Of a DNA stretch of 64,000 bases, positions 46,085-57,460 are shown piece after piece. Under the pieces are notes generated by a model, which was not told where the DNA came from, did no database searches, and saw only the letters and a program-made list of their open reading frames with translations. Source of the DNA: Adiantum capillus-veneris (taxonomy: Eukaryota; Streptophyta; Polypodiopsida; Polypodiales; Pteridaceae); assembly GCA_014529385.2 (NCBI GenBank), contig CM043953.1:98208842-98272841 (forward strand). Reading direction: 5' to 3'. Numbering within the stretch: the stretch's first letter is position 1; each line of letters begins with the position of its first letter. A program made the translations under genes and the position numbers.

Positions 46085-47695
46085 TGATAGCCGTTTTTTG
46101 GCTTTCCATAATTGCCATAGTAAGCTACCTCACCCTACCAAATTCACCCAAACGCTATGGCTATCCCTACCATTTCACTGTACATAGGCGTGTGTGAGTT
46201 AGGGGGCTTTTCCCATATCTTCTTAAAATCCTCAGCTAGCTAGTCACTGGGCTAGTTGAGTCAAAAACATAAAATATATTATGGCCCATTTGTGTGTAAA
46301 TATTGCATTATATATATGGCCTAAATATAGAGATTTTTATAATTATTCTGGTATTTTATTTAAATATTTATACTTAGGTGTGTGTTTTATTAAACCTGTG
46401 TATGCCTTCTTTCATCCTCTTACACCATAAGTATATTTTTTGCCAATATGTACATACTCTAACCCTATATTTTTCCTTTATACAAATCACTCCCACATTT
46501 TCACCCTCACCCTCGTGAAAACAAAAAATTGATTTCTACTCATTGGTCACGTTTATTATATTATTTACTTGCATACATTTTCCTCTTTCACCCAAAATAA
46601 TTCAAAGAGGGACCATATCATATGATTCCAATATCTTTCCATATCCATAACTCCTCCATAGTTTTATTATTATTTTTACTCATTATTCTAACACCATATG
46701 CTCATTGAGCTAAAGTCCATGAATAGTCCATACACTAGTCCCACCATGTATATATTTCTTTATTCACCAATAATCCTCCTCCATGCATGTGTCAAGGGCA
46801 ACTTGGATGCTTTGTATTATGATATGACAAAGGAGGGGCTCACTCTTGGATGCATTGTACAAATTCAACAAAGGAGGGGGCCACTGATGACTTTTTGTGA
46901 AGAAAAAATAGGTCTTTTGGTGGGATTTTTAATATCCATCTCCACTTTGAATTCGGAGCGGTGGTCACAAGAGAAAATGTAGCCCACGCTTTGAATAATC
47001 ACCTCAAATTTTTTCATGATTTTTGGAGCTACCAGCGGTGAGATATGATTTTTTGAGTGGACCCCAGTCTGCCCACTTTTCTCACAAGTAGCCCATAGTC
47101 TTCTCTCACCTCTTTCCACACTTCTACACACACACATTCCTCTCAATCCCTCACTCAAACCTGCACCTTCAATGGTTTCTCTCACCTTCTTCACCATTAA
47201 CCTCCCCACTTACTCCCATAGCTCTCATATGAGCTCTCCATGTACATACACCATCTCTATGCCTCTCTCTATTATCTCCAAAGTACAATTCCATCTTACT
47301 CCTTATATGTATAGATAAATTCAGCATGTGTACCATGCTTAACCTCTGTAAATCAAAAGATCTCATCAACGGAATTACCATTTTCATCACGATGATCAAC
47401 CTTGGCGGCGGTGGCGTAAAGAAGAGAAGACGAAGAACAAAGTATGATAGTCATTTTGAGAACCTACACAAGTAAGTGCAAAACTTCTTCAAGCTTCACC
47501 ATCACAAGGATTTTCTCACTTCATTCAACCATCTTACTCCAACCATCCACCCCATTCTACCCATTGTAAATATATCATTAACTTTCTAGTGATTACTAAC
47601 ACTAACCACTAACATACTAACACAAAATAGCATTGACCTAACCATAAAAGACACCTCACCTCAAGACATGTACAAAGTAACTCTCTCACTCACTC

Positions 47696-47741
<46 letters not shown>

Positions 47742-48757
47742 TACTTACTTTCACCTTATCTACCATCAATAATGCTCTCTTTTGAGCCCACACCCATGAC
47801 TCAAGCAGACAAAGAAGGCCCGCAATGTTTTGATATTCAAAAAAATCATAATCCTGATTTGTTAGCTTGTAAATTAGGATTTCCAATAATCTTTATGAGG
47901 GGTCTCCAACCTATAAATAGGCCCCTCTCCTTCTTGTAAAACAACCTCCAACATCTCACATAGCACCCCAACACTCTATGCGTGAGGAGAGACTTAGGTG
48001 TAGCAACCACTTGTGAGCTTCACTCTTGGTGTGAGAGAAGCCTTTGAGCTACACATTGCAAGTGAGAGAGAGCGATTTCCACAAATCTCAAAACCACTAT
48101 TGTATATGCTCCTTCATCATTAATAAATTGAGGTTTGGTGCATCAAAGGCGTGATTCAACGTTCAAATCTTTGTCCTTCCATTTGTGCAATACGGTTTGG
48201 TGAATTCAAGGTGACTTGTGTATTTGAGATTTTATCGGTTGATCTTGATTTTAGAAAGTGTTTTAGTGTGTTTTTCATTGCCAGTTTTTTGTCCATTGTA
48301 AGAGGGCATTATGGTGAGAGGTCTCCCACACCCTAAGACAGTGTGTGTGTGTTTTGGCAATGTTTAGCAATCACTAAGCATTGAGTGAGTTTTGTACAAG
48401 TTCTACGATAGCATCATAACGAACCATCTCCATTTGCAAGTCACAAATAAGGTATTACGCAAGATCCTTTCCTCTCTCTCGTCCCTTTGCTCTAGCTCTC
48501 TTTGGTCCATTTCATGTGTGTCTTGGTGTGAGGTTGCTTGTGTGTGTTGTGTGGTGCATCTTCTTGGTTGTGCCAAAATCTCTCTTGCGTCCTAGTTCGC
48601 ATACCATAACTAGGTGGTGCCCCTATCTTGTTTGGGTTTGGTTGTGGGTTTGTTGTTGTGTTGTGCTTGTGGTTGCCCCAACCCCAATTGAGCAGCACGT
48701 GAGCCTTGAGGGGTGTTTAGAGGTCACCTCTCTTGTTGCCCGCCCCGAACCGCCTCA
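46085..48757 (+). repeat. 5' LTR of giant-LTR element
   Basis: The LTR is 2673 bp. It has a (CT)n microsatellite at about 47686-47738 and a TATA box (below) followed by a long transcribed leader. Frames inside it repeat in the other LTR and have no recognisable product. Confidence 0.93.
47912..47919 (+). promoter_or_regulatory. TATA box of the 5' giant LTR
   Basis: TATAAATA followed by GGCCCCTCTCC, a typical plant core promoter arrangement, identical in the other LTR. It would place the RNA start about 800 bp before the LTR end. Confidence 0.65.
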
Positions 48758-48758
48758 A

Positions 48759-48778
48759 TTTTGGTGCCCCCACTGAGG
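48759..48778 (+). other. Putative primer binding site of giant-LTR element
   Basis: TTTTGGTGCCCCCACTGAGG lies directly after the LTR; TGGTGCCCCCACTG would pair with a tRNA ending CAGTGGGGGCACCA. I do not recognise which tRNA. Confidence 0.5.
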
Positions 48779-49057
48779 AGCGATTGTGTGCTTATTGTTG
48801 TTGTATTGCATGAATGCTTGAATTTCAGCATAATCGAGTAGATTATATGAATCATGAAAACATGTATGATCGAGTTTAATTTCAAGGAAACAAAAATTGA
48901 TCTAGAATATGGTTCGGATTATGCATAACATAAGAAAGGAAAAAAACATTTTCACATAAGAATCTAGAATTCATGCTGAAAGACCTTTCAAAACTTTGTG
49001 TAGTTAGTTGATGATTGTTTAGAACTAATCTTTGTGTGGTTCTAGCATTGAGAGACT

Positions 49058-50356
49058 ATGACATGCTATACCTTTGATGATATCCCAATATTCTTTGAAA
49101 ATCTAGAAGAAGATGTTGATGATTTTCTTGCTAATTTTAGAATGGTTTGTCGTATCCTTGGTAAAAGGGATGACATTGAAAAAGGGGATTTTCTATTGCT
49201 ATGCCTTAGAGGCAACGCTGAGCAATTGTTTTGGAGTATGTCTTCTCAGATTGAAGATGGATATACCCAAATTTCCAAAGCTTTGAAGACCAGATTCTCT
49301 AAAATTCCAACAACAGAGACAGCATGGGCTTCATTAGGGAGACTTCAACAACATGGTGAAGACTACTATGCTTATGAGGATTTTTTTTCTCGTCAATGGG
49401 GAGGATGTGGATTTAGTTCTACATTTCCAGATTATGTAAAAATGGAGCAATTTATTTCGGGTTTGTCTCCTTTCCTAAAAACTAAGGTTACTTGTAGTGG
49501 ACCCTCTACCTTTGAAGAAGCGGTCGCTATTGCCCGAAGGAAGTTTCACAAGTACTTCTACATCAAGAATGGTTCCCATCATGCTGGAAGATCCAACCAT
49601 CATGAAAGTGTTTCTATCAAGGAGTCATCTCCTTTGCCATACTTGTCTCCTTCTACTCCAACAAATGTTGAAGAAGTTACTTACATGCCAACTGATTATT
49701 CAAGTGCTAAAGTGTGTGGCCAAGATTCAAATGTGGAATCTCTTTCTTCTACCTTTATCACAAGCATGCAAAAATCGACACAAGATATCTCAAATGGCAT
49801 TGACAATTCAATAATGGATATATCCAACCCTTTGGCGGAGGATCAATTTCTAGTCCGAGCAGACGAAGCTTTTGTGCAACATGACTCTATGGAGAATGAA
49901 GACCTTGAAGGTAACCTTGATCTTATGGAATGTTCTGAGAGTGTATCTTGTCTAAAAGAAGAGAGTGAAGAAGAAGATGAAATCATAGGTGGAGAGATCA
50001 TAGACCACCTTGATCATAAAGAGATGTTTGTGTACATGGAATGCCATCTCCAAAACAAAGTAGAAGAGTGTGAGTTGAATCCATGTGAGGATAATCTTGA
50101 AGAAGTGTTTGAGGATGTTGAAAAGCATTGGTATGACCCATGTATGTTAAGCATGGAGGAACCTATCATGCAAGAAGCCAAATGTTTCACAAAATCAAAC
50201 AGTAATCCATTAACCTTTGAGGTGGTACAATGTGAGGAGTTACAACCTTGCCAAAGGGGGGGCTTAGAAGGGGATGAAGAACATGGGAGAGTAGTAAAAG
50301 ATAAAATCATAAAAGGAAACTATCAGAAGGGTATCATTCTCTCCAAGGTGTTTTAG
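49058..50356 (+). CDS. gag: Gag-like protein of giant-LTR element, 432 aa
   Basis: The intact frame from ATG 49058 opens MTCYTFDDIPIFFENLEEDV and has a retrotransposon Gag capsid-like region (residues about 10-165: DVDDFLANFRMVCRIL, GNAEQLFWSM, TAWASLGRLQQHGEDYYAYE, EQFISGLSPFLKTKV, STFEEAVAIARR). The rest is Ser-rich, then very acidic (KEESEEEDEIIGGEIIDHLD). No CCHC knuckle is present. The intact frame in a recent element suggests it may be selected or simply young. The product would form particles, with reverse transcription supplied from elsewhere. Confidence 0.75.
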   Translation: MTCYTFDDIPIFFENLEEDVDDFLANFRMVCRILGKRDDIEKGDFLLLCLRGNAEQLFWSMSSQIEDGYTQISKALKTRFSKIPTTETAWASLGRLQQHGEDYYAYEDFFSRQWGGCGFSSTFPDYVKMEQFISGLSPFLKTKVTCSGPSTFEEAVAIARRKFHKYFYIKNGSHHAGRSNHHESVSIKESSPLPYLSPSTPTNVEEVTYMPTDYSSAKVCGQDSNVESLSSTFITSMQKSTQDISNGIDNSIMDISNPLAEDQFLVRADEAFVQHDSMENEDLEGNLDLMECSESVSCLKEESEEEDEIIGGEIIDHLDHKEMFVYMECHLQNKVEECELNPCEDNLEEVFEDVEKHWYDPCMLSMEEPIMQEAKCFTKSNSNPLTFEVVQCEELQPCQRGGLEGDEEHGRVVKDKIIKGNYQKGIILSKVF

Positions 50357-50373
50357 TGGGTGGCTCTTCATTC

Positions 50374-51264
50374 ATGGGACAATCTCTTAGCAAGGAAATC
50401 CAAGCTTTTGAAGCCCCAATCATCTTCATATTGGGTTTCACCTCTTCAAGGTCAACTTCTCCTCTCTTCACATATACCTTTCATCGGGGACACCATACCT
50501 TCTTAAGTGGAAGAGGACATGAATACTTGGTGCTGAACGGATGTTTCCAAACCTTCTTCATTTGGTTCTTTGGTGTATGGAGGTCGCACATTGTGATGCT
50601 TCTGGTCTTCATCATAGATGAAAAACTTGTTGATTGCTACATGTGGATATTTCATCAATCAGTACCAAAATCTATTCTCTTCCAATGTGTTGGAGGCAAT
50701 AGAAACCTTCCTCTGTTATCTACCTATGTGGTAAACTATTTGCAATACCTTCCAATAGCAGTTGGAAGCATGGATCAAGCTTTCCTAAATCATGAAGGCC
50801 ATATAAATTTTGACTTGATGAGCCTACCCAGGTTGAATGAAATTTATGAGCTACAGTTCAGGAATTTGCTCATACAAGCTCTTGAAGATTGTAGCAGATA
50901 CATCAACTTTACACTGGAGGAAGAGCAACCAATCTTTTATATCACATTCATAGTGATAGATGCAATGATGGACAACAGTAAAATCTACAAGTTTCCTCAA
51001 CCGAAATCAGTAAGTGATTCCATACCATACATCTCGCTTTGGGAAAGATATTTCAAGATCTTTGATCCTGGGGGGTGCTTATGGAAACTTTCTCAATGGA
51101 GGAGGTTTACTCCGTCACTTCATTACATCCTGCTATTGGCTCTGAGAACCTTCCATATCACACAAGGTTTTTTAATCATACAACAAAGGTTCTTCAAAGA
51201 TGAGAGCAGACAAAGACAGACGTTACACAATCACATGTTATATGGTCGGATAAATGGTACATGA
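50374..51264 (+). CDS. Unknown second ORF of giant-LTR element
   Basis: The first ATG in the frame is at 50374 (MGQSLSKEIQAFEAP). The frame is open upstream to 50356, right at the gag stop, and overlaps it by one base in another phase. About 296 codons end at 51264, only 14 bases before the purine tract region. Hydrophobic patches (FFIWFFGVW, IVMLLVFIID) and an acidic middle (FTLEEEQPIF) are visible; no catalytic motif or family recognised. It could be a captured gene piece, an env-like or accessory ORF, or chance. A MGxxxS start could be a myristoylation site (inference). Confidence 0.45.
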   Translation: MGQSLSKEIQAFEAPIIFILGFTSSRSTSPLFTYTFHRGHHTFLSGRGHEYLVLNGCFQTFFIWFFGVWRSHIVMLLVFIIDEKLVDCYMWIFHQSVPKSILFQCVGGNRNLPLLSTYVVNYLQYLPIAVGSMDQAFLNHEGHINFDLMSLPRLNEIYELQFRNLLIQALEDCSRYINFTLEEEQPIFYITFIVIDAMMDNSKIYKFPQPKSVSDSIPYISLWERYFKIFDPGGCLWKLSQWRRFTPSLHYILLLALRTFHITQGFLIIQQRFFKDESRQRQTLHNHMLYGRINGT

Positions 51265-51292
51265 ATGTACCATTATCTAAGGAGGGGGCTAA

Positions 51293-52896
51293 TGATAGCC
51301 GTTTTTTGGCTTTCCATAACTGCCATAGTAAACTACCTCACCCTACCAAATTCACCCAAACGCTATGGCTATCCCTACCATTTCACTGTACATAGGCGTG
51401 TGTGAGTTAGGGGGCTTTTCCCATATCTTCTTAAAATCCTCAGCTAGCTAGTCACTGGGCTAGTTGAGTCAAAAAAATAAAATATATTATGGCCCATTTG
51501 TGTGTAAATATTTCATTATATATATGGCCTAAATATAGAGATTTTTATAATTATTCTGGTATTTTATTTAAATATTTATACTTAGGTGTGTGTTTTATTA
51601 AACCTGTGTATGCCTTCTTTCATCCTCTTACACCATAAGTATATTTTTTGCCAATATGTACATACTCTAACCTTATATTTTTCCTTTATACAAATCACTC
51701 CCACATTTTCACCCTCACCCTCGTGAAAACAAAAAATTGATTTCTACTCATTGGTCACGTTTATTATATTATTTACTTGCATACCTTTTCCTCTTTCACC
51801 CAAAATAATTCAAAGAGGGACCATATCATATGATTCCAATATCTTTCCATATCCATAACTCCTCCATATTTTTATTATTATTTTTACTCATTATTCTAAC
51901 ACCATGTGCTCATTGAGCTAAAGTCCATGAATAGTCCATACACTAGTCCCACCATGTATATATTTCTTTATTCACCAATAATCCTCCTCCATGCATGTGT
52001 CAAGGGCAACTTGGATGCTTTGTATTATGATATGACAAAGGAGGGGCTCACTCTTGGATGCATTGTACAAATTCAACAAAGGAGGGGGCCACTGATGACT
52101 TTTTGTGAAGAAAAAACAGGTCTTTTGGTGAGATTTTTAATATCCATCTCCACTCCGAATTTGGAGCAGTGGTCAAAAGAGAAAATGTAGCCCACGCTTT
52201 GAATAATCACCTTAAAGTTTTTCATGATTTTTGGAGCTACCAGCGGTGAGATATGATTTTTTGAGTGGACCCCAGTCTGGCCACTTTTCTCACAAGTAGC
52301 CCATAGTCTTCTCTCACCTCTTTCCACACTTCTACACACACACATTCCTCTCAATCCCTCACTCAAACCTGCACCTTCAATGGTTTCTCTCACCTTCTTC
52401 ACCATTAACCTCCCCACTTACTCCCATAGCTCTCATATGAGCTCTCCATGTACATACACCATCTCTATGCCTCTCTCTATTATCTCCAAAGTACAATTCC
52501 ATCTTACTCCTTATATATATACATAAATTCAGCATGTGTACCATGCTTAACCTCTGCAAATCAAAAGATCTCATCAACAGAATTACCATTTTCATCACAA
52601 TGATCAACCTTGGCGGCGGTGGCCTAAAGAAGAGAAGACGAAGAAGAAGATCGATAGTCATTTTGAGAACCTACACAAGTAAGTCCAAAAATTCTTCAAG
52701 CTTCACCATCACAAGGATTTGCTCACTTCATTCAACCATCTTACTCCAACCATCCACCCCATTCTACCCATTGTAAATATATCATTAACTTTCTAGTGAT
52801 TACTAACACTAACCACTAACATACTAACACAAAATAGCATTGACCTAACCATAAAAGACACCTCACCTCAAGACATGTACAAAGTAACTCTCTCAC

Positions 52897-52938
<42 letters not shown>

Positions 52939-53958
52939 TACTTACTTTCACCTTATCTACCATCAATAATGCTCTCTTTTGAGCCCACACCTATGACTCA
53001 AGTAGACAAAGAAGGCCCGCAATGTTTTGATATTCAAAAAAATCATAATCCTGATTTGTTAGCTTGTAAATTAGGATTTCCAATAATCTTTATGAGGGGT
53101 CTCCAACCTATAAATAGGCCCCTCTCCTTCTTGTAAAACAACCTCCAACATCTCACATAGCACCCCAACACTCTATGCGTGAGGAGAGACTTACGTGTAG
53201 CAACCACTTGTGAGCTTCACTCTTGGTGTGAGAGAAGCCTTTGAGCTACACATTGCAAGTGAGAGAGAGCGAGTTCCACAAATCTCAAAACCACTATTGT
53301 ATATGCTCCTTCATCATCAATAAATTGAGGTTTGGTGCATCAAAGGCGTGATTCGACGTTCAAATCTTTGTCCTTCCATTTGTGCAATACGGTTTGGTGA
53401 ATTCAAGGTGACTTGTGTATTTGAGATTTTATCGGTTGATCTTGATTTTAGAAAGTGTTTTAGTGTGTTTTTCATTGCCAGTTTTTTGTCCATTGTAAGA
53501 GGGTATTGTGGTGAGAGGTCTCCCACACCCTAAGACAGTGTGTGTGTGTGTGTTTTGGCAATGTTTAGCAATCACTAAGCATTGAGTGAGTTTTGTACAA
53601 GTTCTACGATAGCATCATAACGAACCATCTCCATTTGCAAGTCACAAATAAGGTATTACGCAAGATCCTTTCCTCTCTCTTGTCCCTTTGCTCTAGCTCT
53701 CTCTGGTCCATTTCATGTGTGTCTTGGTGTGAGGTTGCTTGTGTGTGTTGTGTGGTGCATCTTCTTGGTTGTGCCAAAATCTCTCTTGCGTCCTAGTTCG
53801 CATACCATAACTAGGTGGTGCCCCTATCTTGTTTGGGTTTGGTTGTGGGTTTGTTGTTGTGTTGTGCTTGTGGTTGCCCCAGCCCCAATTGAGCAGCACA
53901 GGAGCCTTGAGGGGTGTTTAGAGGTCGCCTCTCTTGTTGCCCGCCCCGGACCGCCTCA
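51293..53958 (+). repeat. 3' LTR of giant-LTR element
   Basis: The LTR is 2666 bp, highly similar to the 5' LTR. The CT microsatellite (about 52895-52936) is shorter than in the other copy. The TATA box recurs at 53109-53116. Confidence 0.93.
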
Positions 53959-55673
53959 CTACAAATAAGCCTATTACTGATGTACATGTACCTGGTGTAC
54001 TTGATGAGGAAAGTGCTAAAAATGAGTAGGCTAGAGGTATGCCAAAATGGTTGGTGCACGCTTTGCATGACAGTAAATTGGATGCACTTTTTTCTAGTCG
54101 TACTCGTTCAGGTTCTTGCCATGCCTCTTATGCATGAGATTGTTATGCTTTGGCTGTGTCTTGCTTACATGATGTTGAGGAACCTCTATCTTTTGATGAA
54201 GCACAAAATTCAAAAAATTGGATGGTTGCCAGGCAATCAAAACATGATGCACTTATAAAAAATGACACATGGACTTTATGTGATTTGCCTCTTGGCAAAA
54301 AGGCCATTGGTACAAAGTGGGTTTACAAGTTGAAACGCAAGCCGGATGGTGAGGTTGATTGCCATAAGGCTTGACTTGTTGCAAAAGGCTATGCACAACA
54401 AAAAGGCATAGATTATGAAGAAACTTTTGCTCCGACTTGTCGTATGACTACTATTTGTTTTCTATGTGCATTGGCAGCTCATTTGGGTTGGGATGTACCT
54501 CAGCCAGACATTGTTACTGCTTTCTTGAATGGGGACATATTTGAGGAAGTTTATGTAAGAAGGCTTTGTATGGGTTGAAGCAATCTCCTTGTGCTTGGTA
54601 TGAGAAATTTGACACTCATTTGGTCAAACGAGGCTTTCGCAATAGTCCAATAGAAAGCACATTGTATGTAAAGCATGAGGGTGATGTACTTCTCATTGTG
54701 GTTCTCTACGTGGATGATTTGCTGATTACTGGACCAAATGAGAGACATATTGCTGAATTTAAGACTGATTTGAATGCTACTTTCAAGATGAAATATTTGG
54801 GGATGTTGCATCATTACTTGGGTATGCAGTTTAAGCAGTGTGATGGTGGTATTGCCTTGTGTCAGAAAAGTCACATAGAGACATTGCTATAAAAGTTTGA
54901 ACTTGAGGATTGCAAACCTATTGCCACTCCCATGGAAATAGGTTGAAGTTGAGTCTACATGATGTTGGTGATCCTGATGATGTCACATTTACCAAACTGT
55001 TGTTGGTTGCCTCATTTATGTATGCCATGAGGCCAGATATTCAGTTTGCAGTCTCACATGTCATCAGATTTATGCATAGCCCAGGGTCTAAGCATTGACA
55101 GGCTGTCGAGAGGATTTTCTGCTACTTGAGTAGCACTTTACATCTTGGCTTGTTTTATCCCAAGGGGGAATCATTGCCGCCAGACTAACATGCTTTTTCA
55201 GACTCAGACTGGGCTAGTTGTTTTGACACGCGAGTGTCCACAAGTGGTTTTTGTTTCATGATTGGCAGCTCTTGTATATCATGGTTGAGCAAGAAGCAAC
55301 CTACTGTGGCCACTTCTAGTTGTGAGGATGAGTAGAGGGCAGTCTTCATAGCTACGGTTGAGTGTGTATGGCTCAGACACCTTATGGCGAATGTGGGTGT
55401 TGGACAGGACACTACCAACATTATGAACACTGACAATCAGAGCGCATTGGTAGTTGTGAGACATCCATGTTTTCATGCTCGCACAAAGCACATTGAGGCA
55501 CATTACCACTATGTCAGGGAGAGGCTCTCAGCATGAGAGATTAGCTTGGCTTATGTGCCAACACAAAACAACCTTGCAGATCTTTTCACAAAGGCATTGT
55601 CTCGTGAGAAGTTCAAAGCTTTCCGCAAAGCTTTGGGCTTACTTTCCTTTGTGGGTTGATCATGTCCTCAGGG
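53959..55673 (+). pseudogene. pol: copia RT and RNase H, continuation after nested insertion
   Basis: After a linker, RT gives DTWTLCDLPLGKKAIGTKWV, YKLKRKPDGEVDCHKA, a stop, [37 protein letters not shown], and in the next frame [15 protein letters not shown] and the intact catalytic LYVDDLLITG (54566-54892). RNase H follows with FSDSDWASCFDTR, STSGFCFMIGSSCISWLSKK, DNQSALVVVRHPCFHARTKH and ADLFTKAL, ending at about 55660. Several in-frame stops. This half is better preserved than the integrase half to the left. Confidence 0.92.
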
Positions 55674-55734
55674 CATGGCACTTCCCTTTACTCATGTGCT
55701 AGCTCTCATTCACTGCATCACTCCAGGGGGGATT

Positions 55735-55964
55735 TGTTACCATATACATGTGGTAGTGATGTGTGTGGACACACTTAGGACCGCCGGGGAATTTTTTCCC
55801 TCTCTAGGAGGTTTTTTCCCCTGTGCATTGTATATACGCCCATTCATTCTAGGGCTATCTATCTTTTCCATTGCACACTAAGTAATACACTCTCTGTTGT
55901 GTGCCTTGAGCTTCCTTTGTCTTCTCCAAGCTGTGTGTGTTTTCCTGCAACCCTAATTCCAACA
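55735..55964 (+). repeat. 3' LTR of copia element
   Basis: The LTR is 230 bp, TGTTACCATA to TTCCAACA, preceded by the purine tract CCAGGGGGGATT. It differs from the 5' LTR at a moderate number of sites, so the element is older than its neighbours. Confidence 0.92.
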
Positions 55965-56040
55965 TTCTCTTAAAGGAATGCTCACAACAATTATCTTAAT
56001 TTTGCTACTGTCAATGTTATTAGTCCAATTCCGTTACACA

Positions 56041-57460
56041 GCGTGCAATGAACAAGTTTTTGTTGATTCTCAAAGAAAGGATGGTAATAGCAGTATAGCC
56101 ACTTCTCATGGTTCCTTAGTGGGTAGCAAATCACTAGTTTGTAATGCTTCAGCCGACAACAACTTGTCCAATAGGAATTCTCATGAAAAAGGAAAGTAGA
56201 AGATGTGTTGTCATTATTGCAAGGCTAATGATCACTCAATAAAGCAATGTCCTAAGCTGAAGGAAAAAGAGGCCAAGAAGAAAGAGGTTGTATCTACTAC
56301 AAGTGCACCTATTGTGTAATGTTGATCTAGATGCAGAGTGGGCATTTATTGTAGAGTGTACTTATGATCCTTTTGTCCATGATGCATGTATGCCAGTTGC
56401 TAAAGATTCACATGTGTGGTACTTTGATAGTGGTGCTACAAAGCACATTACTTCTCATCGTGGCTTTTTTTATCTCTCTTGAGCCTGTCCCTCATGGGAA
56501 TACGATCACTTGTGCCAATAATGGCTCTTATCCATTCAAGGGAGTTGGAAAGATTGTGCTGATTGTTGCGAATGGCAATTATTTCACACTTGTTGATGAA
56601 ATTAATGTACCATGGATCAAAAAGAACCTTTTGTATGTATGTGCACTTGCAAGACTTGGTCTTGTTATCAAATTTGTGGATGATAGTTGTATATTTCATA
56701 ATCTCAATTTTGGTGATGAAATAGTTGCATATGGCATTTTGTGCCATGGAATGTATAAGCTTACTTTGTATAACAAGTGTGGGTGGAATTTTGCAAATGC
56801 AATTGTGAATTCAAAGCCTATTTCAGATGCAAAACTTTGGCATGCACGTTTTGGGAATTTAAATTTTGCCAGTTTGCTGTGTGTCTAGAAATCTGTTATG
56901 GTTTCTTCTTTGCCACATCTTGAAGCACCTTCTAAGCATGTTTGTGAAGTTTGTATTTTGTGTAAGATGCAACGTCTAAAGTTTCCAAAGGATGGATCAA
57001 TATAAGGGCTACATGCAAGTTGTAACTTGTGCATAGTGATGTTTGTGGGCTTACATAAACTCCATCCTTAGGCAATTACCTATACTTTATGATTTTCATT
57101 GATAATTATTCCAGTCATGCATGGGTGTATCTGCTTAAAGCTAAGTCCGAAGTGTTTATGTGCTTCCATCAATTTTTGGTTGTAGCTAAAAATGTATCTA
57201 AATGTACTATGGGCACATTTTGTTCAGATCAAGGGGGGGAGTATATGTCTCATGAAATTAATGCATTTTTTACTAATCTTGGATTAAACATTCGTTTTGT
57301 CTTGATGCTATCTTGTGTGCTACTTATGTACTTAGCATGTCTCCTACCCAAGCGTTGCAATCTATGACTCCTTATGAAGCATGTCATGAGAAAAAGCCAT
57401 CTAGTGATCGCATACATGTTTTTGGTTGTTTAGCTTATGCTTTGGTGCCACAAACACAGT
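56041..57460 (+). pseudogene. Second copia fragment: gag end, protease, integrase
   Basis: It begins in gag homologous to about 43500 (GTGCAATGAACAAG...). The zinc knuckle is CHYCKANDHSIKQC, followed by a protease start with intact catalytic VWYFDSGATKHITSH (56415-56480), the pre-integrase region (IVKF... HGMYKLTLYNKCGW, LWHARFGNLNFASLL) and integrase pieces (FIDNYSSHAWVYLLKAKSE, FCSDQGGEYMSHEINAFF at 57089-57300; TPYEACHEKKPSSDR at 57370-57412). It is broken by stops and shifts, and ends abruptly at about 57460 where the tandem repeat begins mid-unit. Confidence 0.9.

Larger units (their letters stand above)
46085..53958 (+). mobile_element. Non-autonomous LTR retrotransposon with giant LTRs (gag plus unknown ORF)
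   Basis: Two LTRs of 2673 and 2666 bp flank a 2535-bp internal region. The ends are TGATAG...CCTCA. A purine tract (AAGGAGGGGGCTAA, 51279-51292) directly precedes the right LTR. CTAC flanks both sides (46081-46084, 53959-53962), a 4-bp duplication; the related copia copy at 45171-45180 shows the uninterrupted site as TGTTACAAAT. The internal region has a Gag-like ORF and a second ORF but no protease, RT or integrase. It is nested in the copia element and looks fairly young because its LTRs are very similar. Confidence 0.93.

Noticed and set aside
46865-47209. 114-codon minus-strand frame repeated at 52073-52417
   Set aside because: Lies inside both giant LTRs, antisense, no domain; explained by LTR duplication.
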